Source of the DNA: Cerioporus squamosus
Taxonomy: Eukaryota; Basidiomycota; Agaricomycetes; Polyporales; Polyporaceae
Assembly (NCBI GenBank): GCA_022592435.1
Contig: JABYQS010000041.1
Coordinates: forward strand, 1-64,000
DNA length: 64,000 nt
Reading direction: 5' to 3'
Positions 10,923 through 20,544 of the stretch are shown piece by piece (position 1 is the first letter of the stretch; each line of letters starts with the position of its first letter). A program made the translations under genes and the position numbers. The notes below the pieces were generated by a model. It did not search any database and had not been told where the DNA came from. It saw only the letters and a list, made by a program, of their open reading frames with translations.

Positions 10923-12420
10923 CCTATGGTGGCCATAGTGGTGAGTTGAGCTTCGGAGATTTTTCAAAACCTTGACAATGACCAGACTCACTGCGGATAC
11001 GGGCTAAGCAAGCATTCACCGTGCCATATCCTCGTCGGTTTCTTGGATGACTACTATCGTTGGTTCTGGGGTTCCCTCCGAGTCGTCGTGGTACAGAGCT
11101 AACCTGTGCGAGTCGCTCCAACCTCCTCCTGGCCGTCACACGCAAAATATGATTCATCAGATCATGGTGTTCGTATGCCGTACTTGACAGATCTACCCAT
11201 ATATCCGATGCCAAGTCGGGGGCGTCTGGTTACTGTTCTTTGACTGCAGAGAGTCACAGACCGCTACCATGTTCGGTCCATGTTGGGGAGAATCGTATAA
11301 GATCGCGTGTCGATGTGCGCGGACTCAAGTTCCAACGTTCGAAGCAGGCCAGATCGTACTGATACTTGAAGTTGCAAGTGATCCTACTGTATGTGATCCT
11401 GGAACTTCAACCGTTACCGAGTACAGCAGGTCCGTGCGTGGGAACGATTCCCACACGCTGAGTATATAGCCCGGGGCCGGCGTTTGCAAACTTCAGACGA
11501 TTCTTCCACGATCATACCGCCAATGACGAGAACTCAGGCAACGAGATGAGCACGATAGTCTTCGGACGGTCGGCGTTGATATCGCTCGTTCGGCCACCCA
11601 CCTTGTTACGTTCAAAGGGACGGGCTCGTTCAACAGCTGACGGCGTCTTTAATTTCTGTCCGTACGTGTCGATGTGGTTCCTTCATTAAAGTCTCCTCTG
11701 TTGTCGTTAAGGTCCAAGAAACACATCCGGACGTGCCCTTCTCAGGCGGACTGTGCAAGATGGTGGATCGCCAGTGCATCCCTGTCCGCGTAACAGGTTG
11801 TTCCACCGCCTTACACATCGGTCGCTATGGCCATCGATACGGGACTTAAGTAAATCTATCTCGACTGGTTGGGTTAGATAGGGCGGTTCCCAGATTGCGA
11901 CGGGACCTCGCTCTACCACAGAGCGAGGCTCTCGCGGCCAGTGGACCGACATCCACGGAGGCGAGCCGCCAAACTCACCTCGGACCTGAGTCGATGTATC
12001 TAAGGTCGAGCTCGGTATGTAATGCACACGCGCACATTGACTGTATGTGTTCTCTCTGCTCAGTCTGGATAGGCCCTCGACACAAGTTTTCGTCCACAAG
12101 CGATTAATCGGACAATGTCCAGCACCTGAACTCAATTGAGCCCGGTTTACTATTATAGGCGGTATTAACATGTCCGGTAAGCTACCCGCATTCAACGTCG
12201 TCTGTTGTGTCTGCTCAACGTACGCAACAGTGGCCTGTGTCACCACAGCGTACACCCTACAGACTTCTCCAATATCGACGAGTCCCATGTGCCGCTTGCT
12301 CTACTTGCGCGAGTGACCATCCTCCTTCCATCGAGCCTGTCCAAGGCCATATCGCGGGACGGCTTCGGCTCGGCCTGTATAGACCTGCGCTCCATGTGCA
12401 TGAACCATCGCTGCGCAATT
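10923..12420. other. Intergenic region carrying dispersed repeat copy A
   Basis: No convincing coding sequence on either strand. It contains the upstream region of the HET gene, the direct repeat copy at 11429-11649 (separate entry), and about 770 bp of unassigned sequence after it. Confidence 0.5.
11429..11649 (+). repeat. Dispersed promoter/leader repeat, copy A
   Basis: Positions 11493-11649 match 19981-20136 nearly base for base in direct orientation. Differences seen by eye are a T/C at about 11580, a C/T in ggctcg versus ggcttg, and a few changes and small indels at the 3' edge. The homology continues upstream more weakly (tccgtgcgtgggaac, then a TATATA box at 11463-11468 followed by a C/G-rich stretch). 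Both copies contain an ATG at the same place, here 11523, opening an 8-codon ORF whose stop overlaps a second ATG. Confidence 0.85.
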
Positions 12421-12578
12421 CTACATGTTCAGCTGCTCTTCCGCGCTGCGAAAATAGGCGTCTTGAGGAGCTTGCGTAGGCTTCGCCGCCTTGGTCTGTT
12501 GTTCGAGGAACCGGGTGCATTCAGCCTGGGTTGACTTAAGCTCCTGTCGGCATTGTTGCAATGCCCACTTTGTCAAGC
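12421..12578 (-). CDS. Possible 3' exon of a small unknown protein
   Basis: On the minus strand, after a CTGCAG acceptor-like site at about 12579-12584, an open frame reads LTKWALQQCRQELKSTQAEC and continues with a Gln/Lys-rich, charged helix to a TAG at 12423-12421. It looks like real protein (amphipathic, balanced composition), and an ATG at 12726-12724 (MSAFELDK, then a GTGAAC donor) lies upstream on the same strand. I could not join these pieces in phase, so the model is incomplete. It would be divergent from QCR6 and share a short promoter. No family recognised. Confidence 0.3.
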
Positions 12579-12878
12579 CTGCAGACAAGCCTCAACGATA
12601 TGGATTGTATCGCCGAACGCGACTGGTAGTTAGCTCGCAGTCTGTACTTTAAAACTTGCATCTGCAGTGCCATGGCGGGGCTTATTGACCTCGGCTGGTT
12701 CACTTGTCTAGTTCGAATGCGCTCATTGCTCTGGTTCAGCTCGAGGCTCTGGACCACACTGAAGGAGCCAATCGGAATTGAGTGATTTGGCGCCTGCGAG
12801 CTGTTCCGTTTGCAGCCGTCCTGCTCGACGCCAACGCCAACTCAGACAGCTTGCGCTTGCACCCGTCCCGCTACGACC

Positions 12879-13513
12879 ATGAGTCTCTCGTCGTTGTTCT
12901 CGTCCGTCTTCTCCGTCGTTCACGCCGACGCCCCCGAGGAGAAGGAGGCGCAGGAGCCCCAGGAAGAGTCCCAGGAAGAGGAGCCCCAGGCGGAGGAGGA
13001 GGAAGAGGAGGAACCTGAGGATGTATGTCTCGCGTTCTGTCGTCGCCGACGCGTGCTTGGTACTCATACCTCGACTCGCGCACGTAGCCCCTCCCCGCGC
13101 TGCAGGAGGAATGCGAGCAGAGCGCCAAGTGCGCGCCCCTCACCAAGCACTTCGCGCACTGCGAGGAGAAGGTCAACGCTGGCGAGGGCTACAAGGGCGA
13201 AGACTGCATTGAGGAATTGTGAGTGCCATTCTTCTTCTTTTCGGTGAACGCATGACTGATTGACGGGTTCGCTGCAGTTGTGAGTACGAACTGAGACCTC
13301 TACGTCACCGTATGCTGACAGCGGTCGTGTGCGTTCCCCGCGGTAGATCAGTGAGTTATATGCTATCGCTGTTCGGGTGTCCGTGTTTCTGACCGCCTCC
13401 ACAGCATGATGCACTGCGTCAACGTATGTTCCCTACTACGCGCTCCTATGGGTGGATACTGACGTCGCCTGCAGGGCTGCGTCGCGCCAAAACTCTTCGC
13501 CAAGCTCAAGTAG
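12879..13513 (+). CDS. QCR6: Cytochrome b-c1 complex subunit 6 (acidic hinge protein)
   Basis: Small mitochondrial protein of respiratory complex III that helps cytochrome c dock on cytochrome c1. Exon 1 (12879-13022) opens MSLSSLFSSVFSVVHADAP and then runs into an almost pure Glu/Pro/Gln acidic stretch, the hallmark of the hinge protein. Exon 2 (13106-13218) carries EECEQSAKCAPLTKHFAHC, the first cysteines of the twin CX9C-type pattern. A short exon (13405-13423) gives MMHCVN and the last exon (13475-13513) gives GCVAPKLFAKLK and stop. Joining exon 2 directly to 13405 stays in frame but reads EEFMMHC where relatives usually have EELFHMMHC, so a tiny exon or a lost codon is possible inside 13219-13404, where TTGTGAGT occurs twice. 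Confidence 0.93.
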
Positions 13514-14099
13514 AGGAGACCCCTAGCTTAGTTCACTTAGGTGAGTGACGTTGATATCACTCGTCTGTCCCTCCTATTCATATGGCTCTTGCAGTTAGAC
13601 TAGTCTCGCATGTATGCGCTATGGCGTTAATGAGACCGCAATCGAACACTCTTGATGGGCTATCCCTTCCTGCTATCAACATAGTCTGCGCGCAATACAC
13701 TCATACGCGTTGTCGGGTCACCAACACTGTCGCCCGCGCCTGCCGGCGCATTGTGAAGACTGCTACTGTCGTCTCGGAGGATGCCTTCGATTTCGATTGG
13801 AGTGGCTTACCGACACACTTCGCTGCCGCTATCTGTGCACCAGTTCGTCCGTGGAAAAGCGGTTGGCCTATTTTGTGCTATGCTCAAAAATACTTCCTCG
13901 ATACGGAGACGTCAACATACGCAATGCCAGAGCACCCGCGAGAGTTAAACATGCGCTCGGGGTCAGTTGATATCCTGTACCTTGATAGGACTGATGAACC
14001 TGCATCGCAACGTACTGCACAGCGTCGAGTTTGGCTTGCAAGCAGCACCCTCTCGACCCGTTCCCTCACGTCCCCGGCTCTGGACGACCGTCGTTTCTC
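13514..14099. other. Intergenic region between QCR6 and F-box gene
   Basis: Contains the QCR6 3' flank and the promoter side of the F-box gene. An open frame at 13582-14199 has no family resemblance and overlaps the next gene out of frame. Nothing else seen. Confidence 0.5.
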
Positions 14100-15315
14100 A
14101 TGGACAACTCCCTCCTCCCCATCCAAGTCTGCGAGAACATCATCGATTCGTGCGACTGGAGCTTTGTGGATTACGCGACGCTGCGATATTGCGGCCTAAC
14201 CTGCACGGCCTGGCTCCCACGCAGCCGGCTCAACCTCTACCACAGCGTCAAGCTCATCGGGCCTTACAAGCTCGACCTCTTCCTACGAACCCTCAAGGCG
14301 CATCCCTACTTGTTCAACTTTGTGCGCGAGTTGGAGATCGGATCCTCCGCGGAGCGACCCTACGTCCCGTTCGCGCAGCCGTTCATGGTGGAGAACCTGC
14401 GCAACCTGGAGCAACTGACCTTACCTCTTTGGGATCTTCAGGTCCACGCGCGACCTCGTCCAGCTCGTGTGGGCATTCAAGGATCTCCGGTCCCTCGTGG
14501 TGGACTGCACCGTCCGCAACAACGTCTTGGACCCTGAGTTGGGGATCATGCATATGGGTCGCTCACGCAGGTTGTCCTTGTGTAACAACCTGACCGATCT
14601 GTCATTGCGGTTCTCCGTAAGTAACGATTCGTGTCTAGTGGTCACTATGGCTACTAACGCTGTCCCAAGGGTTCAGGACCCATCGCCAACTTCCCCTCAC
14701 CGGGCACGTTCGGGCATTTCGTCGCTCATCTCAAATTGCACTTTGACCGTGCACCTTCACCTGACGATGAATCTGGTGAGTGTTCGCACTATTCGTGTTA
14801 TTCGCACTTCGCTGAAGGCTGGCCGTACAGACTTCGCGTGCCTCATGAGCCGCATCTCGGACTTCGCCGCCCTGGAGACCCTGGAGATCACCGACGTGCT
14901 CGGAGGCCACGCCAACGCGCACATCGGCCTGACATGCAAGGCCGGCTTTCTGACCCGGCTGCTGGACAGCGTTTCCGCGGATGCCCCACTCCATCGCCTG
15001 CACCTCCGTCTGCTTGCGTACGGCGAGCTCCGGCCTGCGCTCCTCTTGGACGAGATGCTTACGGATGACGTCCGCGATGCCTTCCAGCGGCATCCTGCGC
15101 TCGCGCGGTTTGATCTCACTGTCGAGTGCGCGAGCTCCGAGCAGCCGGGGCAGGATCTGTACTCCGCGCTCCAGGTGTGGTTCGCAAATGCGCGGGTCCC
15201 TGTGCAGGTACAGCATTCGACGGTCGTGGTCGGTGATGGCGTGGACGCCCGGTATAGCTGCACATGGACACCATCGTTGTCAGCGTACGTTGCGCCGCAC
15301 CGTCATCTCGACTGA
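14100..15315 (+). CDS. F-box protein of Agaricomycete LRR-like type, with a one-base frame break
   Basis: Starts MDNSLLPIQVCENIIDSCDW, followed by LTCTAWLPRSRLNLYHSV, the usual F-box form in these fungi, which would dock the protein to SKP1 in an SCF ubiquitin ligase. The rest is leucine-patterned (NLRNLEQLTLPLWDL, then DLVQLVWAFKDLRSLVV). Between these two segments the frame must move by one base near 14452; inserting one base there restores a smooth reading, so I infer a one-base deletion in this sequence. Introns at about 14619-14670 (GTAAGT...CCAAG) and 14774-14829 (GTGAGT...TACAG) are phase-consistent. The 3' part includes DFAALETLEITDVLGG and ends at the stop at 15313-15315. The substrate is unknown; such F-box genes are highly expanded and variable in wood-decay fungi. 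Confidence 0.75.
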
Positions 15316-15382
15316 GCGTCCCCGTCGAAGTTCGCTGAGCCGCACGGCACGATGCCCCGTGTGCGTGTCCGCGCGCTTCACG

Positions 15383-16034
15383 ATGGAGTTCTTGAGCTGG
15401 TTCCGCCACCGCCAGCCTGTCCCAGTGCCTCCACCTGATCTCGAGCTACTTCCCAAGTTGGTGAGTTCAAAAATGCAGTCTGCCTCCGACTCGCACGACG
15501 TCCGATTGACTTGCCCTGTCGCTGTAGGGTCTTCATGACGAGGTGTCTCTCCACCTTCCCGGCCTAACCAAACACAAAGACAGCGCTCTTATACACATCG
15601 ATCTTCAGCCGAAAACAACACTAGTAGCTCTGACTCGTAAGGAGCATTCGAGATGCGGATCCGCCACAGCGATATCTCCCTCAGTCCGACAGCCCCGTGC
15701 GAGCGGTGCACTTCGAGGTCGAGCTGGTCCGATGTTCACAATCGATCGTCAGTGGGCATTATACCGACGCCAGCGAGGCTGACATTCAAGCCGGATACGA
15801 GGACGAGTACTCTCAAGAGGTGGCCGTGCACTCCCTCGGACGCGGGAACATGTGCGTACCGCGTGCCGTCCGCGGGGTTATCGTCAAAGTGGCAGAAGAG
15901 AGGCACAGCCATCAGTTCTCCGGGAAGATGGTGTGTATCGCTACTTGGAGCCCGTTCAGGGATCGGTGGTTCCCAGGTATGATAGGTACTTCTGCACTGC
16001 GGTAGATCTACGCGACAGGACGGTCCTGCCCTAG
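15383..16034 (+). pseudogene. Degenerate protein-kinase-like gene fragment
   Basis: Pieces in two frames resemble the N-terminal half of the kinase-like gene on the opposite strand at 16668-17707. Recognisable parts are ASEADIQAGYEDEYSQEVAV, then VRGVIVKVAEERH, then in another frame GVYRYLEPVQGSVVPRYDRY. The last piece lines up with GMYGHIEKLQGVVAPRCYGY of the neighbour. A possible first exon starts at the ATG at 15383 (MEFLSWFRHRQPVPVPPP), joined by an intron GTGAGT...CTGTAG to GLHDEVSLHLPGL. At least one frame change near 15920 is needed and no catalytic loop or DFG region follows. I call it a pseudogene, but given the suspected base deletions elsewhere in this window a partly intact gene cannot be excluded. 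Confidence 0.5.
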
Positions 16035-16667
16035 TATCCCGCGCGCGTGTTTCCGAGAGAACCCCAGCAAGTCCAACGTCTTCAGACCCCCGCACCCGCC
16101 TTCCGCCAGTCTCTCGCCGACCTTCTCCGTCTCCATAGTGCTCCTGCCTCAGTTTTCCGGGGCTGTTGCGCAGCAGATTGAGCGTGACAGTCCTCGTCGC
16201 GGTCGATAGCGAGACCGTCGACACGAATAGGCGGTCACGCCAGTTCGCGCCTGAGAATGATTCACATTCTGTCAGGCCGCATCACTCACCAACGGCGGCG
16301 GTAGGATGGCTTCTCGCGGAAGTCATCGGAGAGGCGAGGTGGACCTCGCAGGAGACGGACGCCGTTGTACGTTAGCGGCAAGCGGGTGCGGGATACCTTC
16401 TTCGACCCCCACGACGAAGGGGACCCGATAATGGATTCCTGAGGCGTGAATTCGCTGTAATGAAGTACCTAATGAATCGGTCTCGATATGCGGCAGTATT
16501 GTTACCACGCCGGAGCAGGCGTAGTAAGGTGATTCAATTATAAGATGTCTACATACATGCGCGCGAGTGCTCAAGGTATAACATTGACGAAACGAGACAG
16601 GTCATAGCAGATGAACCGGGCCTACTCCGAGAGTTGAAGGCGCCGCAGAGCAACAGGAACTGCATGC
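16035..16667. other. Intergenic region between the two kinase-like genes
   Basis: Tail-to-tail spacer between the plus-strand fragment and the minus-strand kinase-like gene. No coding signal recognised. Confidence 0.5.
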
Positions 16668-17707
16668 TCAGTGGGAGGTGACGACACATGTCGTCGTCAG
16701 TATCCCTCGATGTGAGACAGGAGGGCCGAGTTTGTTGTAGAATTGGTTGACAATGAATCTCTGGTGGGTAGGGAGCGTGTTCGTCACCATCGCCTCCTCA
16801 AAGTCGATGAGGCGCAAGATGTAGGGACGGTGGTGGAACGGGGATGGTACGCTCGGCAATCCCGGAGGAGATGGCGGAGCATACGTCAAATTGGCCGCGC
16901 GCCAGTCCCAGTAGTCCACGTACAGTTCGCCTAGATCATAATGCATGTCGCGCAAGTCGTCTCTACGTTGGCGTCAGCGAGCCTCCGACGGAAGCGGCAG
17001 TCTGCAGCACTTACTCGACTTGTTGAGAGAGCGGCTGGTTGACGGGAAGGTGGTCGCCGACCTTCTCTAGCAGCAGGATCTCCATGCTTCTACAGGCTGT
17101 TCGCATCGCATAGATGCCCCAGTACATCATGGTGGGAGGCGCGGGCGGCGGGTCGAAGAACCACATGTCCTTTGAGTCATCAGTGGTGGAGAAATATCCA
17201 TAACAGCGTGGGGCGACAACACCCTGAAGCTTCTCGATGTGGCCGTACATCCCAGCCTCCTCCGCGAGTAGACCACGACCTTCCGACTCGCTGATTGCCA
17301 ACTTGATGACCAACGGCGGTATATGGAAGGCGGGAGGATCGAGTCGCTTGACTTCTACGTTATACACGGCATGGCGTTCGTTTCGCCAGACTAAATCCCC
17401 GATGTTTAAGTCCAATGTCGCACGAACGTCGCCTGGAAGAGGTTCAGAGGGTAAGTTGACCGGGATCTCTTCCTTACTGTACTTGATGCCAAAGAAGCGG
17501 GGAGAGTTCTGAAAGTTGATCTTTGGTTTGCCCGGTCGTGCACGCGCCAGATCAAGTGCGAATTCCTGGCCGCCTTTGTCAGTGGCGAGGCCAAACAGGC
17601 GAATACTTCGCAGCGTGGTCAGAGCCTTGCGACATTGAGTCAGTCAACAGAACTTCGCTCAAACGCAAATTGCTCACCAGAGGGGGTAGACTGTCTTCGA
17701 TGGCCAT
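16668..17707 (-). CDS. Protein-kinase-fold (fungal kinase-like) protein
   Basis: Three exons: 17678-17707, 17015-17625 and 16668-16962, with two 52-nt introns. The sum is 936 nt, 311 codons plus stop, and both junctions are in phase. It starts MAIEDSLPPL. The glycine-rich loop is not classical. LVIKLAISESEGRGLLAEEA carries the ATP-binding-like Lys and the helix-C Glu, then LQGVVAPRCYGYF. The catalytic-loop equivalent is DYWDWRAANL, keeping the Asp and Asn of HRDxxxxN, and the metal-binding DFG is LIDFEEA. This family is common in Polyporales and has uncertain activity; many members are thought to be pseudokinases or atypical small-molecule kinases. A broken relative lies opposite at 15383-16034. 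Confidence 0.75.
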
Positions 17708-18036
17708 TGAAGGAAGTTTGCCAACGAAGAGGTGCAGACTCCAGAGGTTGAGGGACGTTGAACGTTGAGTTTCGAGCTCTGTACAATCATAACACGTGGC
17801 CGCCCGCCTACCGGTCGCTACTACAGCCGCTTTATCACAATCTGATGGATGTTGCGCTCGAACTTGAAGCCGAGTCCTGACGGGAAAGATTCGTTGGAAC
17901 TTCGTCATATATTGTCATATGTCGCTCTTTGCTACAGTTCTGCTGTATCCGTATAGACTTTGTCTGCGATCGGCATCTGGACAACGGGTGACCGGTTAGA
18001 GACGCGCCTTGAACAGGTGCAGCCACCTACAGGGTG
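17708..18036. other. Short intergenic region
   Basis: Promoter side of the kinase-like gene and 3' flank of the next minus-strand gene. An open frame continues upstream of the chosen kinase-like start to about 17908, so an earlier start is possible but its sequence is not family-like. Confidence 0.4.
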
Positions 18037-19826
18037 TCATACGAGGTCCAACACGGTCACGCTCCCATCGCTCGACCCTAGCACTACCCTCCCCGTCTCC
18101 TCGTCATAGTCGAACGTCGTCCAGTTGCAACTATCCTTCGTCTGCACCCACAGCGTCCTGGCAGTCGGTCGAAGCTCCGGATGGTGCCTCTGCAGCGGTC
18201 CCTCGAAGACCGCCGCACATAGTGACTCCGCTGTGCGACTGCGATCCGACGCAGCAGAAGGATCTCCCGGGTTGAGAGGGCCGTCGTCCGGGTGCTGGTG
18301 GTCCGGGTTCAGCGCGTCCCACACCTGCGTCGTGGACGAGTGCACGTCGTAGCCTGTGAGGTGCGCCGTGCGGGCGGCGCGAGGTTGGATCCAGAGGGCA
18401 GTACCGGATGGACCGAGGACGATGTCTCGGCACCGGAGGAAGCCACGCACTGTGGGAGACGTCTGCTCGGTCCGAACGGGAGGGAAGAGGTAGGGTGGCA
18501 CCTTCTCGGTCACTTCGGCGCTCAAGGGTTCCTCCGGTCCGTTTGATGATGGTGATGCATCGAACGCTGGGTTCGGGTGGAGGATGAACTGTTCGAGGGT
18601 GTGAACGTCTGAAGCCCAGGGATCGTCGCTCTCCGCACGGAGTAGGATAGATAGGGGCTCGTGTTCGGGAGACTGCACGACGTCATTGGCATCGACGATT
18701 GTGTCGCACTGTGGAACCACCGCGACGCCGTCTATCCAGCCGAACGTGTGGAAACCGATGGGTAGATAAATGGGACCCTCCCCATCCCCTGGCCGCAGGT
18801 CCGGTTCGGGGAAAAGTTCTACGGAGCGCGCCCGAGCGATCAGGACACTGCGGTGCGCGAAGAGTACTTGCAGACAGCGGTTGTACTGCAAGGAAGCACG
18901 TCAATTATTCCACGGCGCGGATCTAAGAGGAGACTCTGCACACCTGAAAGCGTTCGTCAACTGGGCCCTGAGAGCTTTTCAGCAGCGCAAAGGTGTTGTT
19001 GCGCCAGTTCATGACCATCGTTTCCGAGGCGTCGTCACTGAATGCAATCAAGTCACCTTGCAGAGCCACAGGGCGGAACCCGGTCTTAATGTTGCATACG
19101 GTCTGGAACGAAGGTGTCAATCCGTCCCCGTAGGAGATGGACAGTATCTGAATGCTCTGCGTCCCGCTGAAAGTTGTCTCAGCTGGATAAATCGCGCGTT
19201 TTTGCCACATCAGACCAACCCTCCATGCTGCACAGCGACAGCGAGCGTCGCTTCAGACTCTGGCTCGGAGTTGACGACGAATCCGGAGAAGATGGTGTTT
19301 CGAGGGCACCAGTCTGCGATTTTTGTGGGCGAGGTAGTAGATGGTGACGTAGATGGTATTAAGCCGAGATCCCAGCACGAGATCATAGACCAGATTCCCT
19401 TGTAAACGGTCAAGAGGTATCGGCCTCCGCGACCAGGAAGCAGGCGGACGTGGGATACACCGGTGCCGGTGCTCGCCTGGAAATCGACGGAGCGGGCGGG
19501 AGCCTTCGTGGGACTGGACCAGAAGGAGCTCAGCCGGAGAGCATGGAGTACAAGCTGTTCGAGCACAGCTGCGTCCGCTTTCGCCAAGCGACGGTGTTGT
19601 AACGGGTATCCGTGAGAGAGGACCTGAGCATGGCAAACTTTCTGCCACACAAAGCGCAGCCTGGAGACTTCAGAGAAGTGCCTGCAAGTCTGGAAAAATC
19701 GGCATGAAGACTTGCTCGATAGACAAAGCTGGAAATCCCTGCCTTACGGAGTGCCAGGATAGATTCTACTGGGAGTAACGTAAACAAGTAAATGAGAATG
19801 TCATCGTCAAGACCTTGGAATTTCAT
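18037..19826 (-). CDS. F-box protein with long beta-rich C-terminal region
   Basis: Starts at 19826 with MKFQGLDDDILIYLFTLLPV followed by ESILALRK, a standard F-box. After an intron the frame continues with SEVSRLRFVWQKVCHAQVLS, the second half of the F-box region. Downstream are regularly spaced beta-type segments: GVSHVRLLPGRGGRYLLTVY, TIFSGFVVNSEPESEATLAV, LQGDLIAFSDDASETMVMNW, and at the end TGRVVLGSSDGSVTVLDLV. These resemble WD/propeller blades, although clear WD40 repeats are not seen. Similar F-box/propeller proteins are frequent in basidiomycetes. It probably acts as a substrate receptor of an SCF complex; the target is unknown. At least three introns are needed (for example near 19670-19730, 19190-19215 and 18890-18960). 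Confidence 0.8.
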
Positions 19827-19919
19827 CCGCTACTTCTTGCCGAAGAATCAAAGGTCTTGCGGTGGTAAGTATCAGGAGGAATACGACGCTTGGCGCCCAA
19901 GGGCCCGCGGCATCTGCTT

Positions 19920-20136
19920 GGTCCGTGCGTGGGAACTGGTAATCCTCGAGTATATAAGCCCGCCCTCGGTTTCCTCCTCCTCAGACGATTCTTCCACGAT
20001 CATACCGCCAATGACGAGAACTCAGGCAACGAGATGAGCACGATAGTCTTCGGACGGTCGGCGTTGACATCGCTCGTTCGGCCACCCACCTTGTTACGTT
20101 CAAAGGGACGGGCTTGTTCACAACTGATGGCGTCTT
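19920..20136 (+). repeat. Dispersed promoter/leader repeat, copy B
   Basis: Second copy of the element at 11429-11649, same orientation. The core 19981-20136 is nearly identical. A TATATAA box is at 19951-19957, about 25-30 bp before the core. The shared ATG is at 20011 and its 8-codon ORF ends at 20037 with the stop overlapping the next ATG. That second frame reads MSTIVFGRSALTSLVRPP, rich in Arg/Ser/Thr/Leu and lacking acidic residues, like a mitochondrial presequence. No gene body was recognised downstream before EMC1. Confidence 0.85.
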
Positions 20137-20544
20137 ACCGTAACCTAGATATCTTGACCTTCGTTGTATCGCACTTCTGGTAGTCCTGCAATTGATGAGT
20201 TTTCATGCTCCATGGACGTCGTGAATTGCACTCGTCGATTGTACGAAATTCGTATGGAGGTACCGTGGTGGAGAGGATGTCTGGGACCGGGGTGTAACAG
20301 TAGAGTATTAGTATGCATGTCAATAGAGCAATAAACGATAGTGACTCCCATAACCGCATCATAAGAAAAATTACTTACCGGCGGTTTGGCGTCCATATTA
20401 TGTACTAGTGGTCAACTACTTACTTGGATCCAACTTGAAGCTGGTAGTTATACAAGCGCTCACGTTAGCGTGTCCAGCGCGTCGTGGACGCGCCGTTATA
20501 CGACTTGCTCCTCACCATCATCTGGTCCGGCGACGACCGCCTCA

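Noticed and set aside
13582..14199. Plus-strand 205-codon open frame before the F-box gene
   Set aside because: Runs into the F-box gene out of frame; no recognisable motif.
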